From assembly GCA_003123965.1 (NCBI GenBank), contig NNSL01000431.1, forward strand, positions 1-6,890: a stretch of DNA of 6,890 nucleotides, in the 5' to 3' direction. Source of the DNA: Balneolaceae bacterium SMO_bin1 (GTDB lineage: Bacteria; Bacteroidota; Rhodothermia; Balneolales; Balneolaceae). Positions 1 through 6,890 of the stretch are shown in pieces (position 1 is the stretch's first letter; each line of letters begins with the position of its first letter). Made by a program: the position numbers and the translations under genes. The notes below the pieces were generated by a model that was given only the letters and a program-made list of their open reading frames with translations, made no database searches and was not told where the DNA came from.

Positions 1-783
1 GGCTGATGTTGAGTTTGGCAAAATGAGTGGTTCGGTCGGCACGTTTTGCTAATATTCCACCGGAAGTGGAAGAGTACGTATGCGAAAACTGGGCCTGCAA
101 CCGGCACCCATATCAACCCAAACCCTGCAGCGCGACCGCCACGCGCACTACATTTCGGTGCTGGCGCTCATCGGATCAACCATGGAAAAGATGGCCGTGG
201 AAATTTAGGCACCTGCAGCGCAGTTGAGGTTCGTGAAGCTGAAGAATTTTTTCGAAAGGACAGTAAAGGATCATCATCAATGCCGCACAAGCGTAACCCG
301 GTGAGCTCGGAAAATATTTCGGGCTGCTCGCGTGTGCTTCGCGGTTACATCACCTCGGCGTATGAAAATATACCGCTTTGGCACGAGCGCGATATATCAC
401 ATTCATCCGTTGAGCGGATCATCCTGCCCGATGCCACTATTTTACTCGATTATATGCTGAACCGATTTTCCGGCGTAGTGGAGAAGCTTACCATCTTTCC
501 GGAAAATATGGAAGAAAACATTTACAAAACGTATGGGCTTACGTTTTCGCAGCGCGTGCTGCATATGCTGATTGATAAGGGAATGAGCCGCGAAAAAGCG
601 TACGATACGGTACAGCCGTTGGCCATGCAGGCGTGGGAAGAAAAGACGATGTTTCGTGATTTGGTTGAAGCCGATGAAACGGTACAGGCAAACCTATCTG
701 ATGAAGATATTGAGGAGGCCTTTGATCTGGAGCACCACACCCGCAATGTTGATCGTATTTTTCAACGTGTAGGATTGAGTTAA
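1..783 (+). CDS. purB: Adenylosuccinate lyase, 3' part, frame broken by four single-base indels
   Basis: Fumarase/aspartase-superfamily lyase of purine synthesis; it releases fumarate from SAICAR and from adenylosuccinate in the cytosol. The 5' part lies outside the window. The frame intact from about 226 carries the superfamily signature at 268-312 ([11 protein letters not shown], with the flexible catalytic Ser loop), then [19 protein letters not shown] and the typical C-terminus ending [13 protein letters not shown]. Upstream, PurB-like protein continues only by switching frame: frame 2 ([15 protein letters not shown]), a surplus T in 44-47, frame 3 ([13 protein letters not shown]), a missing A in 85-88, frame 2 ([19 protein letters not shown] onward to VEI), a surplus T in 204-206, frame 3 (RHLQRS), a surplus T in 224-225, then frame 1. 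Identity is by recall of bacterial PurB sequences. The indels are probably sequencing errors; a decayed gene is possible but less likely. The stop is 6 bases before the next gene. Confidence 0.93.
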
Positions 784-789
784 TAGATC

Positions 790-1782
790 ATGCAAAATTG
801 GGCTGAATACATATTCTCAGATGAGCCTTTTGAAGAAAAAGCGCGCATGGTTTTCAAATATCAGTACGAACGGAATGCCGTATACCGCCGGTTTTGTGAT
901 GCGTTAGGTGTGAATGTGGATACCGTTTTAAATGACGTCGATGCCATTCCACTATTGCCGGTTCGAGCCTTTAAAGATGCTACTATTACGTCTGAACCCG
1001 ATGCGGAACCGGAACTTGTTTTTAAGAGTAGTGGTACGGAAAGTATGCAGCGTAGCCAGCACCTTGTCTATGATGCTGATTTGTATCGCAAGTCTGTACT
1101 AAATGGGTTTAACCATTTTTATGATCTCAATAATGCGGTGATTTTGGCTTATACACCCGGCTATGCTGATAATTCCAATTCGTCACTGATCTGGATGTTA
1201 AATGAGCTTATTGCGCATGACGAAATTAAGAAAAGCCGTTTTTTAAAGCTTAATAAACCGCTGAGTCAAGGTGAAGTGGATGATATAAAAGCCTCGGGAA
1301 AACAGCTTATTCTATTTGGCGCAGCATTTGGGCTGCTTGATTTGGTTGATATATCTGAGGTCAGTTTGCCATCTAACAGTGTCGTCATTGAAACTGGCGG
1401 TATGAAAACACATAAGCGAGAAATGGATCGCACGGCTATGCATCGGCAAATGGCAACCGGTTTTGGCATAGATATCAGCCGAATACATTCGGAATATGGG
1501 ATGTGCGAACTTCTTAGTCAGGCCTACACAACAGGCGGCAAGTGGTTCCGTGAAGTGCCCTGGATGCAGGTTTCGGTGCGAAATGCAGATGATCACCAAG
1601 AAAAATTAATTCCCTATCATGAAGGACTAATTGGTGTTATAGACTTGGCCAATGTGCACTCATGTTCTTTCTTGTTAACGGGTGACCGCGGCATAATGGA
1701 TGAGCAGGATCGTTTTCAGGTATTGGGGCGGTGGAACCCCAAAGATCTGCGCGGCTGCAACTTTTTAATTGACGAGGACTAA
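790..1782 (+). CDS. LuxE-family acyl-protein synthetase / acyl transferase
   Basis: A 330-residue intact protein of the LuxE (acyl-protein synthetase) family, related to adenylate-forming enzymes. In bioluminescent Vibrio, LuxE activates a fatty acid with ATP and carries it on a cysteine for LuxC. Visible motifs: FKSSGTES at residues 78-85 (the Ser/Gly/Thr-rich ATP-phosphate loop position), ETGGMKTHKREM from 201, SEYGMCELLSQAY from 234, and a late GRWNPKDLRGCNF in which Cys323, eight residues from the end, is the candidate acyl-accepting cysteine by analogy with the C-terminal Cys of Vibrio LuxE. No signal peptide or membrane segment is seen. ATG 790 follows the purB stop by 6 bases, with only a weak purine stretch upstream, and the LuxC-like gene follows by 10 bases. 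The family call is solid. The substrate is unknown, and a light-producing role is not supported because no luxAB is present. Confidence 0.85.
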   Translation: MQNWAEYIFSDEPFEEKARMVFKYQYERNAVYRRFCDALGVNVDTVLNDVDAIPLLPVRAFKDATITSEPDAEPELVFKSSGTESMQRSQHLVYDADLYRKSVLNGFNHFYDLNNAVILAYTPGYADNSNSSLIWMLNELIAHDEIKKSRFLKLNKPLSQGEVDDIKASGKQLILFGAAFGLLDLVDISEVSLPSNSVVIETGGMKTHKREMDRTAMHRQMATGFGIDISRIHSEYGMCELLSQAYTTGGKWFREVPWMQVSVRNADDHQEKLIPYHEGLIGVIDLANVHSCSFLLTGDRGIMDEQDRFQVLGRWNPKDLRGCNFLIDED

Positions 1783-1792
1783 CGTAGAATTT

Positions 1793-2862
1793 ATGAGCGA
1801 AGTGCAAAAACGCATAGAAACATTGTCAAAAGTGGCAGATACCTGGCTCAGTGATGATAACGAGCATCTGCTGCGGGCCGTGCATAATACGGTAGAAGAA
1901 AATTATTTCAGCTTTGAAGATGTACAGTTTGCATTAAAATCGCTTCGCAACACATTCACCCAAGATGCCATGGAGCAATGGGTGAAACAAGCCGGTGTAT
2001 CTGAGGATGATGGTGTGGAATCTAAAAATATCTTGTGCCTGCATGCTGGTAACCTGCCACTGGTTGGTTTTCAGGATGTGCTGGCCGTGCTCTTAAGCGG
2101 GGCAAAATACACGGGTAAAATTTCACGCAAAGATCCGTATCTGCTGTCCACTTTTCTGAATGAAGTAAAAAAAACTGAGGTTTGGAGTGCCGTTGATGTG
2201 CAATGGAGCCATCGGCTGGATGATTTTGAAGATATGCGCAGTGACAAGGTGTTATTTGCGGGTTCGCAAAGGTCGGTTCCGGGCGTCAAACAGGCAATTA
2301 GAAACCTGAATATGGAAACCTCAGAAACTAAGTACTTAATTCGTACTGCCCATTTTTCTCTGGCGTATTTTGATCAAGATGAAGAAGAACATTTTCATAA
2401 ATTAGCAGAAGCCATTTTGCGTTATGGAGGGCAAGGCTGCCGCTCGGTGGCTGTAATAGTTTCACCCTTTGCTTTTGAATCTATTGCCGGGAAATTGCGT
2501 ACAGCCTGCGAACAATTTTTAAGTGAAAATCCGCAGCACAAACAGCCTGAGGCGAAATTGAATCAACGCTATGCTTACAATACAGCAATTGAGCGCTCGC
2601 AGTTTTTTCTCAACGATTTTTAGTGCAGGAGGCAGGGCTGGAGCTCGACCAAGATTTTATTTGTTATTGGATACAGGGTGATGAACAAATGGCAGCGGAT
2701 TTGACAACGCAATTTAGTGGCAACTTGCAGAGTGTTTACACAATTGATGGAACACAGCTGGCTGGATTTGACAAGCCAACAGAACCATTGAGCGACGCCC
2801 AGCAGCCACCCATCTTCTGGCAACCCGACGGCACCGATACCCTAAAATGGCTTTGCAGGTGA
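1793..2862 (+). CDS. LuxC-family acyl-CoA reductase, split by a one-base deletion
   Basis: NADPH-dependent reductase of the LuxC family, which reduces acyl-CoA or acyl-enzyme thioesters to aldehydes. Family landmarks: LCLHAGNLPLVGFQDVLAVL, then GAKYTGKISRKDPYLL, and GGQGCRSVAVI, whose Cys216 (codon 2438-2440) is the likely catalytic thiol. The first frame ends at TAG 2621-2623 after IERSQFFLNDF. The next frame continues at once with LVQEAGLELDQDFICYWIQG and ends with PPIFWQPDGTDTLKWL, a typical family C-terminus. One missing T in the 2617-2621 run accounts for the break. The repaired product is 356 residues, a normal length for non-luminous members as I recall them. I chose ATG 1793; a TTG at 1769 is in frame but lies inside the upstream gene. 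With the LuxE-like neighbour it would form an acid-to-aldehyde reductase pair. Confidence 0.87.
2857..2862 (+). promoter_or_regulatory. Possible ribosome binding site AGGTGA
   Basis: AGGTGA overlaps the luxC-like stop codon (TGA 2860-2862) and matches the 3' half of the AGGAGGTGA consensus. Its GG lies six bases before ATG 2866, a usable distance. It supports ATG 2866 as the start of the PGPGW gene and suggests coupling to luxC translation. No comparable site precedes 790, 1793 or 3350, so this may be chance. Confidence 0.35.
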
Positions 2863-2865
2863 ACA

Positions 2866-3269
2866 ATGTTTAAAACTTTTGAAGAGGCATGGAATAAGAT
2901 ACAAGACGATCCGCCAGGCAAACGGTTTCGCCGGCAATACCGAAGGCGACAGGCTGCCCGTGAGGGTATACTAAAGCGATTGCTTTTATAGGATTGGGTT
3001 CAGTGTTTGGGACCCTTGGGTTGATTATGATTTTCACTCCGGGCCCGGGGCTTTTCTTTATTTTCATCGGCCTGGGATTAATTGCTCAAGAATCATTACT
3101 GCTCGCCATAGTGCTTGATAAGGTTGAAGTGGGGCTCCGTAAATGGATCGAATGGGCTAAAGAAAAGTGGGATAAAAGCTCATCCTTTTTAAAGGTCTTG
3201 ATTGTCGGTTTGGTGCTGTTAATTACGGCTTTAGGGTTATTCGGAGCCTATCTGACATTGCTGTCGTAA
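2866..3269 (+). CDS. PGPGW-family small membrane protein, split by a one-base deletion
   Basis: Small inner-membrane protein of unknown function. The first frame (MFKTFEEAWNKIQDDPPGKR, then an Arg-rich stretch to LKR) stops at TAG 2989-2991. The next frame continues IAFIGLGSVFGTLGLIMIF-TPGPG and runs open to TAA 3267-3269. Adding one base between CG and ATT at about 2977-2979 joins them into 134 residues. In that product: a basic N-terminus (about 19-38, cytoplasmic by positive-inside), TM1 about 39-57, the TPGPG turn at 58-62, TM2 about 63-83, a Trp/Lys-rich amphipathic link 86-107, and TM3 about 109-133. The PGPG turn between two hydrophobic helices matches the PGPGW family, although here the final Trp is Leu. 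It starts 3 bases after the luxC-like stop, so it is probably in the same operon; whether it works with LuxEC is unknown. A separate shorter gene starting at TTG 2994 is the alternative, but that would cut into TM1. Confidence 0.7.
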
Positions 3270-3349
3270 AGATGACGCCCCAATGGCGTGGTTAAGATAC
3301 TTCCTGTCACTTAGTTTGATCCCGTACTTTTTAACTCAACACACAATCC
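3270..3349. other. Intergenic gap between the plus-strand operon and the XRE gene
   Basis: An AT-rich gap of 80 bases. It holds a short inverted repeat, ACGCC (3275-3279) with GGCGT (3285-3289) and a 5-base loop, without a T-run on either side. Further on there is TTAGTTTGAT and TACTTTTTAAC (about 3311-3335), loosely like Bacteroidota promoter elements but not at clean spacing. A promoter for the regulator gene probably lies here, given the change from 3-10-base gaps to 80 bases, but I cannot place its boxes. Confidence 0.3.
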
Positions 3350-3940
3350 ATGATGTCAAATCAAATAAAACGGGTACGAGAACGAAAGGGGTATTCTCAA
3401 GAGCGGTTGGCAGAAGAAGCCGGAGTAAGTTTACGTACGGTTCAGCGCGTAGAAAATGGTGAGAACAAACCACAAGGTGAGACCCTGAAGCGCTTGACGC
3501 AAGCTTTAGACGTCTCCATGGATGAAATAATGGAATGGAAGAAAGAAGAAGATACCACCTATCTTTCGGTAGTTAATTTTACTGCACTTACCTTTATTCT
3601 ATTTCCATTGCTCGGCATTTTGATTCCATTGATACTCTGGATCACCAAAAAAGATAAAATTCGTGATTTAAATGAAGTAGGCAGGGATCTCCTGAATTTT
3701 CAAATCACGTGGTGTATTGGTCTTTTTGGTGGTTTATTCTGGACCATCTTCAGTATCAATCAAAATTTAAGCCAGGCGGGAGATATTTCACCTTCCCTGA
3801 TTACAGAAGCTTATTTATCCTTTATCGTTTTTATAGCGGTTCTTTACGGATACAATTTATTGATAGTTATTCTGAACAGTATTCTTATCGCAAAAAATAA
3901 ATCTGTCTGGTATTATCCCCGCATTAATTTTATTCGATGA
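3350..3940 (+). CDS. XRE-family regulator fused to a DUF4870-like membrane domain
   Basis: A 196-residue protein with two parts. Residues about 3-62 form a Cro/C1-type helix-turn-helix: IKRVRERKGYSQERLAEEAG, then VSLRTVQRVENG with the recognition helix at about 26-37, and TLKRLTQALDVSMDEI. Residues about 72-196 are a DUF4870/Tic20-like membrane domain: TM1 about 73-98, the hallmark WITKKDKIRDLNEVGRDLLNFQ (97-118), TM2 about 118-136, TM3 about 155-181, and a closing YYPRINFIR. This makes a DNA-binding protein anchored in the inner membrane, with the helix-turn-helix in the cytosol. Targets and signal are unknown; membrane-tethered one-component regulation is inference. ATG 3350 and ATG 3353 are adjacent and equally possible starts. 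No Shine-Dalgarno sequence is visible. The gene stands alone and converges on the downstream minus-strand gene. Confidence 0.85.
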   Translation: MMSNQIKRVRERKGYSQERLAEEAGVSLRTVQRVENGENKPQGETLKRLTQALDVSMDEIMEWKKEEDTTYLSVVNFTALTFILFPLLGILIPLILWITKKDKIRDLNEVGRDLLNFQITWCIGLFGGLFWTIFSINQNLSQAGDISPSLITEAYLSFIVFIAVLYGYNLLIVILNSILIAKNKSVWYYPRINFIR

Positions 3941-3948
3941 GCGCCATT

Positions 3949-3984
3949 AAAAAACCTGACAGGTTTCGAAAGCCTGTCAGGTTT
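3949..3984 (-). terminator. Strong inverted-repeat terminator between convergent genes
   Basis: AAACCTGACAGG (3952-3963) pairs perfectly with CCTGTCAGGTTT (3973-3984) around a 9-base loop, TTTCGAAAG. Read on the minus strand, the hairpin runs into six T (plus-strand A-run 3949-3954), a classic intrinsic terminator for the gene ending at 4006. On the plus strand it is followed only by TTTGGG, so termination of the XRE gene (stop at 3940) would rest on the hairpin and three T. Each arm is also a near palindrome (CCTG-A/T-CAGG), unlike a simple terminator stem, so it may belong to a dispersed repeat family. Confidence 0.8.
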
Positions 3985-4005
3985 GGGAAGCAAGGTCGTA
4001 TCGTG

Positions 4006-6890
4006 TTAGTGATCTTCCAGCGGCGGAGCATCGGCTTCTTCGAGTGCCTTCTCCAGGCTGGGCATTACGTTCTCCACAAAGTCATTGAGCTCCTGCTCAA
4101 ATTCGTCCAGTTCCTCTTTGCCAATTTCAACCTGCTCGCGATGCATCTCTGTTGGCCCGTAAGTGGTACTTAGGGCGCGGTAGCCGGTAAACAGGCGATC
4201 TCGTGGTGAGGGCGGATTTCGCTCTCCGATCTGATTTTTAGCTTCGCTGCCGTTCATTACTTCATTTAGCTCAAGCAGTTGCAGCCTTGCCTCGTTGAGG
4301 CGTTTGGCCAGTTCGGGGGCCTCTTCTTCAGCTCGCATAAGTGCTCGCTGCATGGCGTTAACTTTATCGAGCTGAGTGCGAAGTGTGTTTGTTGCCTGCG
4401 TTAGATTCTGCTGGAACTGCTCCAGGTTTTCGCGGAATTCCACAATGGATTCATCAGACGATCCTTCAATTGCAGGATCCTGCAGCGGAACAACCTCAAA
4501 AGTATCAGGTTCAGCGATCTGGGTAATTTCACCACGGACAAACTTCGAAAGAGAAACGGTATAGGTGCCGGGCGTAGCCATAAAGCCGCTGCCATAGAAG
4601 CCTTCCCCGGATCCCTCCAGGTTTACCACATCTTTAGATGGATATTCAAGCTCCCAGTTTACGCGGTGAAATCCTTTTGATGCTGGACCGGCAACCTTAT
4701 TTACAACGTTGCCGTTTTGATCCTTTACAGTCAATATTACGCGCGGCCCTTCTTCACGAATTTCCCGCTCTAGCTTGTCCCATCCAGGGAAGGGAACGTC
4801 TTGGTCTGCCTCTAATTCCTGCTCACTCTGTTTACGTTGTGATTCAAGCGATTCGTAACCGTCTTTTAAGTAATAGGTGAATACGGCACCGTATGGCGGA
4901 TTATCTGCCTTGTAATAGTTTCCGCCCATTGAGCTCACTACGCTGTTTGGGATGAACCAAAAAGCGTCACGAGTGCCGAACAGGTGGGCTTCATCACTCA
5001 GATTTTCTTGGTTCACGTTTCTTAGCGGGGAGTAGTCGTCAAGAATCCAGAAACTGCGACCAAACGAAGCCAGCACCAAGTCTTCATGTTCCCGCTGGAT
5101 GGTCACGTCACGAAAGGAAATAGTGGGTACGTTTCCATTTAGCTCCTGCCAGTTTTCACCGCCGTCAACGGTAAAGAATACGCCGAATTCGGTAGCGGCA
5201 AACAGCAGATCTTCGTTCTCATGGTCCTGCACGGTCCGCCAGACCAAATGCCGATCGGGCAGGTCTTCGCTGATGAGTTCCCAGCTCTCACCGCGGTCGG
5301 TACTTTTGAGTATATAGGGACTAAAGTCGCCGTTTTTATGATCATCAAAAGCCACGTAAACCGTATTCTCATTATGATGGCTGGCTTTAATATCGTTCAC
5401 AAATGCGCGCATCGGGCAGATCCTGAATATTGCCAATTTCAATTTGGCGCCAATTTTCACCGCCGTCAGACGTAACGTGAATCAGCCCGTCGTCAGTGCC
5501 GGCGTAAATTAAATCTTCATTCAGCGGCGATTCCCCAATGGAGGTAATGGTGTTATAGTTCGACATTGCATTTACATCCCAGGGATTGTCCCAGCTACGT
5601 TGTTTGCCCATGATATCGAGCGTAATGCGCTCTTCGTCGCGTGTTAAATCGCCGGAAATGGCTGTCCAGTTATCTCCACGATTCTCTGAGCGCCATACGC
5701 GCTGCGATGCGGTATAAATGCGGGTGGGTTTGTGAAAACTTACTTCGACCGGCGCATCCCAGTTAAAGCGCTCAAACTCTTCCCCTTTATCGGGTTGAGG
5801 CTGAATAAATACCTGGTCGCCAGTAACGGCGTCGATGCGATGCAGGCCGCCCTGCTGGGTTTCTGCGTAGAATATATTGGGATTACCCGGCTCCGTGGCC
5901 GTGTCGTGGCCGTCGGCAAAGAGCGTTTTTTGCCAATCGGCATTGCGGATGCCATCGTCATTATCGGTACGCGATGGGCCTTTTTGGGAGCCGTTATCCT
6001 GCGTGCCGCCGTACACATTGTAAAAAGGCTTGGCATTGTCTACAGCTACTTTGTAAAACTGGGTTATAGGCATATTGTTGATAAAGTGCCAGCTCTCGGC
6101 CCGGTCAAAACTCTCGTAAATGCCGCCGTCGGTTCCCATCAGTAAATAGTTCGGATCATCCTCCCGAAATGCAATTGCGTGGTCATCAACGTGGCGATTG
6201 TCAGCACCCATGCTGTTAAAAGTAGCCCCATGATCGGTTGATACTTCGGTCACTACATCCATAAGATAAATAGTGCCAAAGTGGTGGGGCGATGCATACA
6301 ATTCCTGGTAGTAATGGGGGCCGGTTCCGCCCGCTACCGTATTCGACATCTTTTTCCAAGAGGCGCCGCGATCTTCCGATTTAAATATGCCTCCCGTGGT
6401 TCGTTCAAGGGTTATGGCGGCATAAACGATGTCCGGTTTCTGAGGCGAAATAGCCAGTCCTATCTTGCCCATATTAGCTCCGGGCAGTCCGTTTTTTAAT
6501 TCCGTCCAGGTTTCACCACCATCGTTCGTTTTATGGATGCCTGATTCTGGTCCGCCTCCCATATAGGCTGCTGCTGTGCGATGACGCTGCCATGTGGCGG
6601 CATACATTCGGTCGGGATCGCGCGGGTCCATCACCACGTCTGTAACACCGGTCCATTCATCACCGCCGAGTACCTTATTCCAGTTTTCGCCTCCATCGGT
6701 AGATTTATAAAGGCCCCGTTGACCTCCTGAATTCCACAGTGGACCTTGTGAAGCTACCCAGATTACGTCAGAATTTTCGGGATGAATGATAATCTTGGAG
6801 ATATGCTCGGAGTTTTCGAGCCCCATATTCTTCCAACTGCTTCCGCCATCCTCACTCTTGTATACGCCGTCGCCGTATCCTACGTGGCGG
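4006..6890 (-). CDS. Large Asp-box (BNR/VPS10-sortilin-like) beta-propeller protein, 5' end outside window, one frameshift
   Basis: Usually annotated glycosyl hydrolase or VPS10/sortilin-like protein; enzymatic activity is unproven. The frame is open to the window edge (RHVGYGDGVYKSEDGGSSW at 6889-6833), so the true start and any signal peptide lie beyond 6890; ATG 6826 is internal. About ten Asp-box motifs (S/T-x-D-x-G-x-x-W) are spread over both frames: KSEDGGSSW, KSTDGGENW, KTNDGGETW, KSEDRGASW, STDHGATF, ESFDRAESW, RSENRGDNW, VTSDGGENW, KSTDRGESW, FTVDGGENW. After the propeller come FGRSFWILDDYSPLR (about 5069-5025), PPYGAVFTYYLK, an Ig-like stretch with ATPGTYTVSLSKF, a likely coiled coil (about 4450-4250), and an acidic tail ending PPLEDH. 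The first frame stops at TAA 5389-5387; AFVNDIKASHH resumes in the other frame from 5406. One surplus base in the GCGCGC run 5405-5410 explains this. It is probably secreted, by family. No sorting domain is visible at the C-terminus. Confidence 0.85.

Noticed and set aside
1769..1792. TTG 1769 as the start of the luxC-like gene
   Set aside because: It lies inside the upstream coding sequence and adds eight residues with no family similarity; ATG 1793 fits better.
2623..2862. A separate 79-residue gene starting with GTG
   Set aside because: Its sequence is the expected C-terminus of the LuxC-like reductase, so it is the downstream piece of a frameshifted gene.
790..2862. A bioluminescence (lux) operon
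   Set aside because: Only the luxE-like and luxC-like genes are present; luxA, luxB and luxD are absent, and the neighbours are housekeeping or unknown genes.
3275..3289. Short inverted repeat ACGCC/GGCGT after the PGPGW gene, as a terminator
   Set aside because: Only five base pairs and no T-run on either strand; too weak to call.
3937..4173. Plus-strand open frame starting at the XRE stop
   Set aside because: It runs through the terminator hairpin and into the antisense of the Asp-box gene; there is no start signal or domain.
5150..5470. Near-identical short DNA repeats (TTTTCACCGCCGTC at about 5153 and 5453) as a DNA repeat element
   Set aside because: They encode the repeated DGGENW Asp-box motif, so the similarity comes from protein repeats.
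5732..6145. A 137-codon plus-strand open frame opposite the Asp-box gene
   Set aside because: It lies fully antisense to a gene with clear repeat motifs, and its translation shows no recognisable domain; it is a shadow frame.

Overview
The window looks like ordinary chromosome from a Bacteroidota/Balneolota-type bacterium (Balneolaceae or a relative is my best guess, not proven). The reasons are a LuxE-like/LuxC-like acyl transferase-reductase pair without luciferase, a large extracellular-type Asp-box (BNR/VPS10-like) protein, and start codons that mostly lack a clear Shine-Dalgarno sequence. No RNA gene, mobile element, CRISPR array or phage gene was seen.

Layout. Positions 1-3269 hold a tight plus-strand cluster: the 3' part of purB (adenylosuccinate lyase, purine synthesis), a LuxE-family acyl-protein synthetase/transferase, a LuxC-family acyl-CoA reductase, and a small PGPGW-type membrane protein. 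Gaps are 3 to 10 bases, so these genes are probably co-transcribed. By family knowledge the LuxE/LuxC pair would activate a fatty acid and reduce it to an aldehyde; no luciferase (luxAB) or luxD gene is present. After an 80-base gap comes an XRE-type regulator fused to a DUF4870-like membrane domain (3350-3940). A strong inverted repeat (3952-3984) separates it from a convergent minus-strand gene (4006 to beyond 6890) encoding a long beta-propeller protein with about ten Asp-box motifs.

The most striking point is technical. Four of the six genes are broken by single-base indels: four in the first 225 bases of purB, one in luxC, one in the PGPGW gene and one in the Asp-box gene. Nearly all lie in short homopolymers or a GC repeat, and family-like protein sequence resumes immediately in the next frame. 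This fits uncorrected sequencing error much better than parallel gene decay. I annotate each as one gene and give the break positions. I found no convincing undescribed system. The items most worth following are the luciferase-free LuxEC pair and the palindromic terminator, which may be a dispersed repeat.
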